A DNA stretch of 41,091 bases from assembly GCA_034421015.1 (NCBI GenBank), contig DAOUKT010000029.1:1-41091 (forward strand), written 5' to 3'. The DNA comes from DAOUJW01 sp034421015. GTDB lineage: Bacteria > Chloroflexota > Dehalococcoidia > Lucifugimonadales > UBA2985. Below the pieces are notes generated by a model that was given only the letters and a program-made list of their open reading frames with translations, was not told where the DNA came from and did not search any database. Position numbers and translations under genes: made by a program. Below, in pieces: positions 1 to 7,462 of the stretch; positions within the stretch are counted from its first letter, which is position 1, and every line of letters starts with the position of its first letter.

Positions 1-64
1 CGCGAAAGCGGGAATCTATTTCCTTCTATATCGAACCATCTGGATTCCTGCTTCCGCAGGAATG
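1..64 (+). repeat. REP-like palindromic repeat, copy 1 (left end cut by window)
   Basis: The segment has two short palindromes: the remains of a GCGAAAGC-centred one at the left edge, and ATTCCTGC-TTCC-GCAGGAAT at 46-63. About 25 bases separate them. The same arrangement recurs in inverse orientation at 11957-12029, with most bases conserved. Shorter half-copies lie at 31168-31194 and 40927-40949. Such elements are common in intergenic DNA of many bacteria and give false peptides of the VIPAKAGI / IPAFAGMT type when translated. Confidence 0.75.
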
Positions 65-305
65 GTCGGGAGGCACGCTCCCCAACTGGAGTTGTTCAAA
101 GGTCTCCCTTCGCGGGAGTGTATAGGACTTATTCCGACCATTCGTAGGCGCGCGTTACGACTGTAGCTCGGGCCGGCTGAATCGACAGGCCCGCGGATAG
201 CCCCGTGCGATGGGTTCGAATCTCAGTGGTGCGTCTAGCGAGGTGGGGCAGGGGAGATGTCCTCCCGTACACATTCAAGCCCCGGACGCCTGCCAGGGGC
301 ACATC
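65..305. other. Non-coding stretch downstream of the deacetylase
   Basis: I see no credible gene here. The interval follows the 3' end of the minus-strand deacetylase gene. It holds a T-arm-like string (GGGTTCGAATC at 212-222), and 151-157 can pair with 227-233, but no D-arm or anticodon arm folds between them. I do not call a tRNA. A GGGCC/GGCCC hairpin is present around 170-191. Confidence 0.4.
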
Positions 306-1430
306 CTACAGGCCGTGAATTGGGAAGATGCGGCTCCTGATCTCCTGCACCTGCTCCTCCGCGACCCGCCGGCCCTGGGCGAGGACTCCGGGGTCAACGG
401 ACGGCCCCTCCGGGTCGCGAAGCCTGGTCAAGCCGTACTGGTCCTGGTAGGACTGGGGAATCTCGTCGGGCCACTGCTCCTCCAGCATCACGCCGTAGTC
501 CAAAGCCCAGCCTCGCGCCACCGCGCCCACGTCGTAGCCGCCGCCGCCAAAGGCCAGCCACTTGGGGCACAGCTTGCCCAACTCCTCCACCAGCCGGGAG
601 TGCCCCTGAACCGTGAGGCCCAACTGCGTAATGGGGTCCCGGAAGTAGGGGTCCATTCCCAGCTGTGTTGCCAGAATGTCCGGCTTGAACGCCTCAATAA
701 GGGGCGCAACGGCCTCGTTCAGCACCCACAGATAGGTCTCGTCGTTGGTGTAAGGGTAGAGCGGCACGTTGACCGAGTAGCCCAGCCCGTCGCCTGCGCC
801 CATCTCGCTAACAAAGCCCGTGCCTGGGAACAGGTACATGCCCGACTCGTGGGTTGAGATGGTCATGACCCGGTCCGTATCGTAGAAGGCGTGCTGCACG
901 CCGTCCCCGTGGTGCGCGTCGATGTCCACGTACACGACGCGCAACCCCTGGTCCAGCAGGTACTTGATTGCGATGACGGGGTCGTTGAATATGCAGAAGC
1001 CGGAGGCGCGCCCGGGCATGGCGTGATGGAGGCCGCCGGAGCAGTTGAACGCCACGTCGACGTCCCCGTTGTAGACCATCTCGGCCGCGACCAGGGAGCC
1101 GCCCGTAGACCAGCAGGCCGCATCGTACATACCGGAGTAGACGGGATTGTCGCCGTGGTCGCTGAAGTTGTACTGCGCAGGGTTGTAGCCGCTCTCACCC
1201 CGGCTCAGGCTCTGGACGGCGCTGACGTACTCGCGCGTGTGAGAGGTCAGGATCTCATCCTCGGTTGCCTGCCTCGGCTCCACAAGGACGGCGTTGGGGC
1301 GGGTGAATGCGCCGTACGCCTCCAGGAGCTCATAGGTGTAGCGCAGTCGAGTGGGAATCATCACGTGGTCTTCACGCAGTACGTGGCGGGAGAGGATGTC
1401 GTGATATATGAAGGCGGCGCGGCGTGTCAT
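306..1430 (-). CDS. acuC: AcuC-type zinc-dependent deacetylase (histone deacetylase superfamily)
   Basis: This is a class I/II HDAC-like amidohydrolase, predicted to remove acetyl groups from lysine (for example on acetyl-CoA synthetase) or from small acetylated amines in the cytoplasm. The tandem active-site histidines are at about residues 135-136 (LHHAMPG). The metal motif YVDIDAHHGDGV at 167-178 supplies Asp171 and His173. The third ligand is the Asp of FRDP near residue 263, and the GGGGYDV motif supplies the transition-state tyrosine. The 374-residue length is normal for AcuC. It lies 72 bases downstream of the DUF5343 gene on the same strand and may be co-transcribed with it. Substrate is not predictable: AcuC and acetylpolyamine amidohydrolase are both possible. 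Confidence 0.9.
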   Translation of the reverse strand: MTRRAAFIYHDILSRHVLREDHVMIPTRLRYTYELLEAYGAFTRPNAVLVEPRQATEDEILTSHTREYVSAVQSLSRGESGYNPAQYNFSDHGDNPVYSGMYDAACWSTGGSLVAAEMVYNGDVDVAFNCSGGLHHAMPGRASGFCIFNDPVIAIKYLLDQGLRVVYVDIDAHHGDGVQHAFYDTDRVMTISTHESGMYLFPGTGFVSEMGAGDGLGYSVNVPLYPYTNDETYLWVLNEAVAPLIEAFKPDILATQLGMDPYFRDPITQLGLTVQGHSRLVEELGKLCPKWLAFGGGGYDVGAVARGWALDYGVMLEEQWPDEIPQSYQDQYGLTRLRDPEGPSVDPGVLAQGRRVAEEQVQEIRSRIFPIHGL

Positions 1431-1502
1431 AGGGCGACTCCTTTCGTTTGGGGGCGTACCCTGGCCGGCTTGTCGCTGGAAGCGACCGGTAGGGGAGGGC
1501 GT

Positions 1503-2267
1503 TCAGGAGAGGATTTCATCCCGTGAGGTGTCCTCAAGGTCCGAGTGATACTGAAGCGGGGCCTCATACAACCGCTGGGCGCGCCGGAGGAACACCGTGC
1601 CCAGGGCGTTCCAGACATCCCAGAAGTCGTCTTCCCGCATATACGCCGCATCCTCCAGGGAAAGTCCCAGGAACTGAGTGGGCTCCGGCAGCGTCTCACG
1701 CGTGGGAGATACGCCGTTGGTGGCCTGGGGACTTGCGCCGTCGGCTGGCTGCGCATGACGCTGGGCCGTGGCTCCCTTGTTTGTTGTCCTTCTGGCCGGG
1801 GTCCTGCTTCTCATCTCGCGCCTTCGGGGAACGTCTACGGTGGCCAGCCCCGCCTCACGGCAGAGGCCCAGGAACAGCATCACCTGCCTGGAATGCTGGG
1901 AACGGGGAGTGTATTTCTGGAAGGCGTTCATTATGACTTCCTGGGGGTCTCTGGCCGGATCGATGGTCTGGAAGTCGTCCGCGTATGCGCTGCGGATGGT
2001 GCGTTCCAGCAGTTGGCGATACTCGTCCTCGGTGCTTCCGGCCAGACCTCTCAGCACGTCAGTGGGTTCGTCACCGTCCGTGATGAGTTGCAGGAACCTG
2101 AGGGTGGAGAGTACCCTGGGCACAATGTTCTCCGATATTCCGATGCCCTTGAGCATCTCTCGCGTGACTTTCTGGGGCATGTTCATACGCCGTATGCGCT
2201 GCAGAAAGGCCTGCATGTTGGCAGGTGGCGCGTACGGGCGAAATAGAGGGGCTTTTTCAGCAACCAT
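1503..2267 (-). CDS. DUF5343-like protein
   Basis: The protein has 254 residues. The N-terminal half (about 1-135) resembles DUF5343: a start like PYAPPANMQAFLQRIRR, a winged-helix-like stretch with PRVLSTLRFLQLITDGDEPT, then a conserved helix ending FLGLCREAGL. The middle (about 140-190) is a basic, low-complexity Arg/Thr/Ala/Pro linker. The C-terminal part (about 195-254) is acidic and aromatic. DUF5343 proteins have no established biochemical role; the helical bundle and the proposed winged helix suggest DNA or protein binding. The ATG start is the only sensible one. A weak promoter may lie in 2285-2330, where an 8-bp direct repeat (TAGTGTTA on the coding strand) occurs twice. Confidence 0.6.
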   Translation of the reverse strand: MVAEKAPLFRPYAPPANMQAFLQRIRRMNMPQKVTREMLKGIGISENIVPRVLSTLRFLQLITDGDEPTDVLRGLAGSTEDEYRQLLERTIRSAYADDFQTIDPARDPQEVIMNAFQKYTPRSQHSRQVMLFLGLCREAGLATVDVPRRREMRSRTPARRTTNKGATAQRHAQPADGASPQATNGVSPTRETLPEPTQFLGLSLEDAAYMREDDFWDVWNALGTVFLRRAQRLYEAPLQYHSDLEDTSRDEILS

Positions 2268-3068
2268 AATGTAACACTAGCGGTCAATAAGGTATTTGTA
2301 TCCTAACACTAACCGCCCGCAATGTAAATAGCGGTTAGAGATGCACTCTGGATATGTTACGCCCCAGACTATTGACTATAGCCCAAAGCTATCTGAATAT
2401 AGTAGCGTCGGGGTAAATGAGCGGCGATTAACCTTGTGTGGCGGAAGCGGGGGGTTGCCGGGTGGACGGTGGTTAACCTTTACCCGGAGATCCTGCGGGG
2501 GAATCACAGCGGTGGCTCAGGTCAACCGGTGATGTGCAGGCGGTTAATATGCCCCGTTTATCGCGAGGTTAGGTCGGTAGGCGTGGCCCCTGGACAGATT
2601 GGGAATACGTGGGCCAGACCTTTTCACTGGAGGCGCAATAGAGGTTGGAACGCAGGGGGTTCCAGAGGAACCATAGTGAAGCACTCTGATCCAGTGAGAA
2701 AGGCCCAGTCGGCCCTTCTGGATATGATATGTTGGGAGCTTTGGCCGTGCCGGAGGCGGCGAAGTAAAGGGCCAGAAGCGAGGGAGGTGCTATTACAAGA
2801 AAAGCGTATCACAAAAACTCGCGCAACCTTGCAACTGAACCTGTTGAGGCCGGGTGAGCGTTAGGGTTCATCTGTGGCCCAAAGGGTCAAACGGTTTTCC
2901 GGGTATTGTGGCAGTTAACTCCCGGATGAGTGAGGAAGCGAATCGACTGAGGGAATTGTCGACGGGGTTGACCGGACCAGGTCGATTCTCAAGTGCTAAC
3001 GCCTATACTGCGTAGCTTGATGTCGGACTACCTGCCAGGTGGAAGAGAAGAAAGGAAAGGTGAGATCA
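2268..3068. other. Long intergenic region between DUF5343 gene and ftsZ
   Basis: About 800 bases hold no convincing gene. The open frames here have compositions unlike proteins, being rich in Arg, Trp, Gly and Cys, and lack plausible ribosome-binding sites. The left part carries repeated GCGGTTA/TAACCGC-type words (2311-2340, 2429-2435, 2474-2481, 2541-2547). The right part must contain the ftsZ promoter: TATACT at 3004-3009 is a good -10 box, without a good -35 at 16-18 bp. A TTGACC box at 2968-2973 is too far away to pair with it. An sRNA or leader RNA could be encoded here but cannot be shown from sequence alone. Confidence 0.45.
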
Positions 3069-4112
3069 ATGCTAACCTCCCGCACAACTGAAAATCATTT
3101 AACACCGGACCAGGCCTGGGAGCGCGCGCCGGCGCGCATCAAGGTAGTGGGAGTCGGTGGCGGCGGATGCAACTGCGTCCGGCGAATGGTTATGGACGAG
3201 GTTCCCGGAGTGAAGTTCGTGATGGTCAACACGGACATCAAGTCCCTTGAGCCCGCCCTCCCGAACGTTGACGTTGTTCAGATCGGCGCCAGGGCTACTC
3301 ACGGCTGGGGAGCCGGTGGTGACTCCAGGATGGGCGAGAAGGCCGCCGAGGAGTCTGAGGCGGACCTCCGGGCCGCGCTGAAGAACGCTGAGCTGGTGTT
3401 CATTACGTCCGGCATGGGCGGCGGCACCGGCACCGGCGCTGCCCCGGTAGTGGCCTCAATTGCCAAGGACATGGGCGCTCTGGTAGTCGGTGTGGTCACC
3501 ACACCCTTCAGCTTTGAGGGAAGCCGCCGGATTGGCCAGGCCATCGCCGGCGTGTCCCGGCTGCGCCCGTTCTTGGACAACCTCATCGTTATCCACAACG
3601 ACAGGCTCCTGCGATACGTGGACCACGACGCAGAGATGCTGGACGCCTTCAAGACCGCCGACGACGTGGTCACACAGGGCATTCTCAGCGTCTCCGAGCT
3701 GATCAACGTCCCCGGCGAAATCAACGTTGACTTCGCGGACGTGAGGACCATTATGGGCTTCCCCGGCGCGGCGCTCATGGCCATCGGCCAGGGCCGCGGC
3801 AAGATGGGTGTGGTCGACGCAGCCCGACAGGCTATGGCCAACCCGCTGTTGAACATGTCCATCAAGGGCGCGCAGGGCGTTCTGTTCTCGGTCAAGGGCG
3901 GCCACACCCTGACACTGGGAGGCGTCAACGCCGCCGGCGACCTGATTGGCAGGACTGTGAAGAAGAATGCCTCCATATTCTTCGGTATGTCCACCGATGA
4001 AGAGTTGGAGGACTCTGTGAAGCTCACCCTTATCGCAACAGGCTTGAAGGAGAATGGGGCCTCGGGTACTGCGTTCCCAGGGAAAATTCGCAGCATAATC
4101 CCCGGCCTCTAG
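3069..4112 (+). CDS. ftsZ: Cell-division GTPase FtsZ
   Basis: This is tubulin-like FtsZ, which polymerises with GTP into the division ring. Visible motifs are the N-terminal loop VVGVGGGGCN, the NTD motif, the GTP-binding tubulin signature GGGTGTG (inside ITSGMGGGTGTGAAPVVA), the NDRLL segment, and the catalytic T7 loop INVDFADVRTIM. I chose ATG 3069, preceded by AAGGTGAG, over GTG 3039, which would add ten Lys/Glu-rich residues. The protein (347 residues) ends at the globular core (IIPGL). It lacks the long linker and the conserved C-terminal peptide that normally bind FtsA, ZipA or SepF. The P-loop region has Cys-Asn-Cys where many FtsZs have Gly-Asn-Ala. No other division gene is adjacent. 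It could be a second, divergent FtsZ paralogue. Confidence 0.92.
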   Translation: MLTSRTTENHLTPDQAWERAPARIKVVGVGGGGCNCVRRMVMDEVPGVKFVMVNTDIKSLEPALPNVDVVQIGARATHGWGAGGDSRMGEKAAEESEADLRAALKNAELVFITSGMGGGTGTGAAPVVASIAKDMGALVVGVVTTPFSFEGSRRIGQAIAGVSRLRPFLDNLIVIHNDRLLRYVDHDAEMLDAFKTADDVVTQGILSVSELINVPGEINVDFADVRTIMGFPGAALMAIGQGRGKMGVVDAARQAMANPLLNMSIKGAQGVLFSVKGGHTLTLGGVNAAGDLIGRTVKKNASIFFGMSTDEELEDSVKLTLIATGLKENGASGTAFPGKIRSIIPGL

Positions 4113-4142
4113 ACGGCGGCCCAGCTTATGTGTAACAGCAAC

Positions 4143-4616
4143 TCAAGACGAGTCCATCCTGGCTAGCTCTCGACGCACGTTGCGCCAATGAGTGCCCCTC
4201 CAGTAGGGTTTCCTGCAGGAGGGGCACTCGTCTATTTGCTCCTGGGTCTGAAACACGTACGCAGGCACCCTCTCCCGGATGTCCTCTCTCTCGGCCCTTC
4301 TCAGCGGCACGTTGCACTCGATGCAGAAAGAAAAGGCCCTCCGGTCGTCCAGGCGGAAGGCATCTACGACTTGGCGAAGTTGCCCGTCCAGGCGGTCGCT
4401 TGCCAGCAGCAGGGCTTGTATCTCGCCTTTGGCTATTGGCCTGCGCTTCATGACGTTGCGATCCCGGGTGAGGAGTATGCGACCCTCGTCTCTGGCGATA
4501 CTGACGAGCTTGCCGTCCTCTATGCCGGGCACATAGGCCGTGTCGTAGCCCATGATCCTCAGCCACTTGGCAAGCCGACCGGCGTTGACATCTACGATGA
4601 ACTTCGGTTGGAACAT
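4143..4616 (-). CDS. Mut7-C type RNase domain protein (PIN-like fold plus zinc ribbon)
   Basis: The protein has 157 residues and matches the Mut7-C (DUF82) layout. The N-terminal PIN-like domain begins FIVDVNAGRLAKWLRIMGYDT, with the acidic residue in VDVN, and LLTRDR supplies a second conserved Asp. The C-terminal zinc ribbon has paired cysteines in CIEC and CPSC, followed by YWRGTHW. The family is predicted to be a metal-dependent ribonuclease acting on structured RNA. I chose ATG 4616, with AGGTG seven bases upstream; a longer frame back to 4706 adds a non-homologous Ser/Arg-rich tail that overlaps the promoter region of the next gene. It is convergent with ftsZ. Confidence 0.8.
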   Translation of the reverse strand: MFQPKFIVDVNAGRLAKWLRIMGYDTAYVPGIEDGKLVSIARDEGRILLTRDRNVMKRRPIAKGEIQALLLASDRLDGQLRQVVDAFRLDDRRAFSFCIECNVPLRRAEREDIRERVPAYVFQTQEQIDECPSCRKPYWRGTHWRNVRRELARMDSS

Positions 4617-4748
4617 GACGCACCTGGCACAATGATAGTTTGAGGCCGGCTGGCGGGCAACCGGAGCGGAGCGGCTGTTTCGGCCTCCCTCTGAAATGGG
4701 GTACAATGCACTGCGATTCAGACTGAATCCTATGCAGGAACAAAGGGT

Positions 4749-5099
4749 ATGTCCACTGAATATGGGGCGAAGAGAGCGGCTGCCAAAGCCGTAGAGGTCT
4801 CAGACGATGACGAGACCTTCGTGATAACCTGGGATGACGGACACACGAGCATCATTCCCTGGGCCTTTCTGAGAGGCGCCTGCCCGTGCGTCCTGTGCAA
4901 GCGCGATCATCGCGGCGTGGACATCGACAATATCGCGGACGTTGAGGGGGTGTGGCTGATAGACTGGATGCCCGTGGGCAACTACGCCATTCGCCTGCTC
5001 TGGAGCGACGCCCATGAGACTGGGATATACGACTTTAATTATCTCAGGGACATTGCATCTGCAGCGAGCGCACGGGCCGCGAGGCCCGGCGACAGCTGA
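4749..5099 (+). CDS. DUF971 (GBBH-like N-terminal domain) protein
   Basis: This is a 116-residue single-domain protein. It shows the DUF971 signature: WDDGHTSIIPWAFLRGACPCVLC around residues 28-50, then WMPVGNYAIRLLWSDAH and TGIYDFNYLR near 83-100. The Cys-Pro-Cys-x-x-Cys cluster probably binds a metal. In gamma-butyrobetaine hydroxylase this domain is a zinc-binding N-terminal module. Stand-alone copies often sit near Fe-S scaffold genes, but none is adjacent here. It is the likely first gene of an operon with larB, which begins about 27 bases after its stop. Confidence 0.8.
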   Translation: MSTEYGAKRAAAKAVEVSDDDETFVITWDDGHTSIIPWAFLRGACPCVLCKRDHRGVDIDNIADVEGVWLIDWMPVGNYAIRLLWSDAHETGIYDFNYLRDIASAASARAARPGDS

Positions 5100-5125
5100 C
5101 GCAGGAAGCCCCTCGGAGGAGTGAC

Positions 5126-5893
5126 ATAGACGACAAGAGGCTAGAGCAGCTGCTGGAGCGGGTGCAGCGCGGGGAGGTCGGGGTAGGGGAGGCAGTCGAA
5201 AAGCTGCGTACGCTTCCCTTTGAAGACCTGGGGTTTGCCAAGGTGGACCACCACCGCGCCATCCGCACGGGCTTTCCGGAGGTTGTCTACGCTCCGGGCA
5301 AGACGCCGGAGCAGCTGTCTCAGATTGCCCGGAGGATAGCCGAGAACTCATCCAAAGTCCTCATTACAAGGGCGGACCCCGACGCGTTCGAGGTTGTGAA
5401 AGAGGCGCTGCCGGAGGCCCGCTACAGCGATCTCGCCAGGGCTATTGTGGTGGACCGGCATTCAAACGAAGACCCTCCGGTTCCCGGCGTGCTCACGGTC
5501 GCCGCCGGCACCTCCGACCTGCCGGTGGCTGAAGAGGCCGCCATCACCGCAGAGGTTATGGGCAACTCGGTTGAGCGTCTGTGGGACGTGGGCCTTGCCG
5601 GGGTGCACAGGCTGTTCGAGAATCTGGCAACGCTCAGAAGCGCGAGGGTCATTGTGGCGGTGGCGGGCATGGAGGGCGCGCTGCCGAGCCTCATTGGAGG
5701 GCTGGTCTCCGTGCCGGTCATTGCAGCGCCAACCAGCGTTGGCTACGGGGCCAACTTTCAGGGCCTGGCGGCCCTCCTGACCATGCTGAACTCCTGCAGT
5801 CCCGGCATTGCGGTGGTCAACATAGACAACGGGTTTGGGGCAGGCTACATGGCCGGGATGATCAACCTGTCTTCGATTCCCACTCCGGACTAG
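5126..5893 (+). CDS. larB: LarB, pyridinium-3,5-biscarboxylic acid mononucleotide synthase
   Basis: LarB carboxylates and hydrolyses nicotinic acid adenine dinucleotide, the first step of the nickel-pincer nucleotide cofactor of lactate racemase. Conserved stretches are VDHHRAIRTGFPEVVYAPGKT, LTVAAGTSDLPVAEEA, VAGMEGALPSLIGGL and SVGYGANFQG, with the NIDNGFGAG tail. The nearest standard start, GTG 5162, would cut off the N-terminal helix that LarB proteins share. In frame, and directly after GGAGGAG (5115-5121), lies ATA 5126. It gives a terminus DDKRLEQLLERVQRGE that matches the family, so I place the start there. larC and larE are not in the window. The gene ends in front of a strong bidirectional terminator. 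Confidence 0.88.
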   Translation: MDDKRLEQLLERVQRGEVGVGEAVEKLRTLPFEDLGFAKVDHHRAIRTGFPEVVYAPGKTPEQLSQIARRIAENSSKVLITRADPDAFEVVKEALPEARYSDLARAIVVDRHSNEDPPVPGVLTVAAGTSDLPVAEEAAITAEVMGNSVERLWDVGLAGVHRLFENLATLRSARVIVAVAGMEGALPSLIGGLVSVPVIAAPTSVGYGANFQGLAALLTMLNSCSPGIAVVNIDNGFGAGYMAGMINLSSIPTPD

Positions 5894-5949
5894 CAGATGC
5901 CGATTCCCGCGGCCGGAGCGGGCATACCCCCTTCAAGTCGACAAAACAG

Positions 5950-5982
5950 AGCGGCGGACCGGGTAGAGCCCGGTCCGCCGCT
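5950..5982. terminator. Bidirectional terminator between larB and the cupredoxin gene
   Basis: A perfect 14-bp GC-rich stem (5950-5963 with 5969-5982) closes a TAGAG loop. On the plus side CTCTTTG follows. On the minus side the RNA continues CTGTTTTG. The position between two convergent genes supports termination of both. Confidence 0.85.
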
Positions 5983-6017
5983 CTCTTTGCGTTGCGAAGT
6001 CGAGGCTGCGCCCGGCT

Positions 6018-6587
6018 CTATGGCGTGACCTCAAACGTGCCGAACATGGTCGGGTTGTGGCCGGGGAACGTGCACACGAACTGGTATCTCCCGGCCTCGG
6101 GCGCCGTGAATGTGACCGATTCGGACTCTCCCGGGTCCAGCAGCCGTATGCTGGCGATTACGTTGGGGTCGCCCGGCTTGAGCCAGTCGGTGTCCACCTC
6201 TGTGAGGCCGGCCAGCGCAACATCGTCCTTGGTGCCGGGCTGCACCAGCGCCCAGTTGTGCTGCTGGGTGACTGCGTTGTTGTTGAACGTCACCGTCACA
6301 GTCTCCCCGGCCTTGGCGGAGAGTGACTCGGTGTCGTAGACCAGGTCGTCGCTGTTGGGTGTGCCGAGGGACAGGCCGTCGCCGGACGGGGCGCTGGGCG
6401 TGTTCACGGCGGCCGGTGTAGTGGGCGTGGGATCGACCATTGCCGGCTGCGTGGCCGTGGGCGCCGGGGTGGAGGTCGGCTCAGGGTCGCTGCCTCCTCC
6501 GCAGGCAAGCCCGAATATCGCTACTATCGCTATGCTGGTGTATAAGACCCACTTCTTCATCATCCCTCCGGGCCGGATACGGCTCAT
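6018..6587 (-). CDS. Cupredoxin lipoprotein (auracyanin/plastocyanin-like)
   Basis: A secreted, lipid-anchored blue copper protein that should shuttle electrons outside the membrane. The signal peptide (KKWVLYTSIAIVAIFGLAC) ends in a lipobox whose Cys would be acylated. A Pro/Thr-rich linker (about residues 33-70) precedes a cupredoxin domain of about 120 residues. The copper ligands are visible: His in QQHNW, then Cys, His and Met in FVCTFPGHNPTM, spaced as in azurin and auracyanin. Auracyanins are typical of Chloroflexota respiratory or photosynthetic chains, but no partner complex is nearby. The first ATG (6587) lacks a good Shine-Dalgarno. ATGs at 6563 and 6560 lie just after GGAGGG, so the start could be there. 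Confidence 0.87.
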   Translation of the reverse strand: MSRIRPGGMMKKWVLYTSIAIVAIFGLACGGGSDPEPTSTPAPTATQPAMVDPTPTTPAAVNTPSAPSGDGLSLGTPNSDDLVYDTESLSAKAGETVTVTFNNNAVTQQHNWALVQPGTKDDVALAGLTEVDTDWLKPGDPNVIASIRLLDPGESESVTFTAPEAGRYQFVCTFPGHNPTMFGTFEVTP

Positions 6588-6704
6588 TCTTTTGACGTGT
6601 TCAACGGCTGTTCCAAGGAACCATCCGCTACTTTGAGTGTAGCACCGGCGGTATGATTGTTCAAGTATTCACAAACTCCGGGCTTGGCCCGGGGACGGCT
6701 TTTG

Positions 6705-6733
6705 TTGACAGTCGGGAGACGCCTCCATACAAT
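6705..6733 (+). promoter_or_regulatory. Consensus sigma-70 promoter for the zinc-ribbon gene
   Basis: TTGACA at 6705-6710 and TACAAT at 6728-6733 are separated by exactly 17 bp. Transcription should begin near 6740, only about 15 bases before ATG 6755. This rules out the longer reading from 6653 and points to a very short leader. Confidence 0.8.
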
Positions 6734-6754
6734 AGCAGCCACGCGAGCCGTATA

Positions 6755-7456
6755 ATGACCGTTGTCCAGCAACTTTACGAACTCCTAGGCGTTGACCGGG
6801 AGATAGAGAAGCACAGCCAGAGCATCGCCTCCGTCGATGCGGCCCTGGCGGATACGCGGCTGCTCGTAGAGACTCGACAGGCGGTGGAAGAGGCCAGGGT
6901 CGCCCTCAGGAAGCAGCAGGCCGAGCGCAGAGAGGTTGAGCTCATTGTGGAGGCGGCGCAGACAAAGTCCGGCGAGGCGGAGGGAAAGCTCTACGGCGGC
7001 ACTGTCCGCAACCCCAGAGAGCTGGAAGACCTGCAGGCGGAACTGAACATGCTCAAGGAGCAGCAGAAGGGACACGAGGAGACGCTGCTCCAGGCCCTTG
7101 AGGCTGTCGAGGAGACGGAGAACAGGCTCCAGGGCCTTGAAACCGATCTCAAGGAGATGGAGGACAACTGGCAGCAGGAGAGCGGGCGGCTGCATAAGGA
7201 GAAGTCCAGTCTGCAGGATGGCCTGGCCCAGCTGCAGAGGAGGCGAGACAGCATGTCCTCCCAGGTTAGCGCCGCTCATCTCAGTCTCTATGACAACCTT
7301 CGCTCCAGCCGGCAGGGTGTCGCAGTGGCCCGGGTGGAGCGGGGCACCTGCCAGGGTTGCCGCATAGCGCTTCCCACCAGGGTGGTGCAGCAGGCCCGCA
7401 CATCGCCGGAACCCGTGAAGTGCCCAAGTTGCAGCTGCCTCCTCTATGCAGGCTGA
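6755..7456 (+). CDS. C4-type zinc-ribbon coiled-coil protein (DUF164/CT398 family)
   Basis: The first ~180 residues form a long, Glu/Gln/Leu-rich antiparallel coiled coil. The C-terminal zinc ribbon has GTCQGCRIALP and KCPSCSCLLY, four metal-ligand cysteines. This is the architecture of the CT398 family, proposed to be an adaptor linking secretion or nucleic-acid partners; its exact role is not settled. The start was set by the upstream promoter and by family length (about 230-240 residues). The gene leads a tight operon: the recombinase homologue begins 6 bases after its stop, then the PPOX gene, then rnpB. Neighbourhood of this family with rnpB is also known in Actinobacteria. Confidence 0.85.
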   Translation: MTVVQQLYELLGVDREIEKHSQSIASVDAALADTRLLVETRQAVEEARVALRKQQAERREVELIVEAAQTKSGEAEGKLYGGTVRNPRELEDLQAELNMLKEQQKGHEETLLQALEAVEETENRLQGLETDLKEMEDNWQQESGRLHKEKSSLQDGLAQLQRRRDSMSSQVSAAHLSLYDNLRSSRQGVAVARVERGTCQGCRIALPTRVVQQARTSPEPVKCPSCSCLLYAG

Positions 7457-7462
7457 CCTCTA

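Noticed and set aside
151..234. tRNA-like sequence (T-arm GGTTCGAAT and a pairable 7-bp acceptor stem)
   Set aside because: No D-stem or five-pair anticodon stem can be formed between the arms, position 8 is not T, and no CCA or standard anticodon is evident. At best a decayed relic.
2341..2864. Open frames of 63 and 142 codons upstream of ftsZ
   Set aside because: Composition (Arg, Trp, Gly, Cys rich), absent Shine-Dalgarno and no family resemblance; treated as non-coding.
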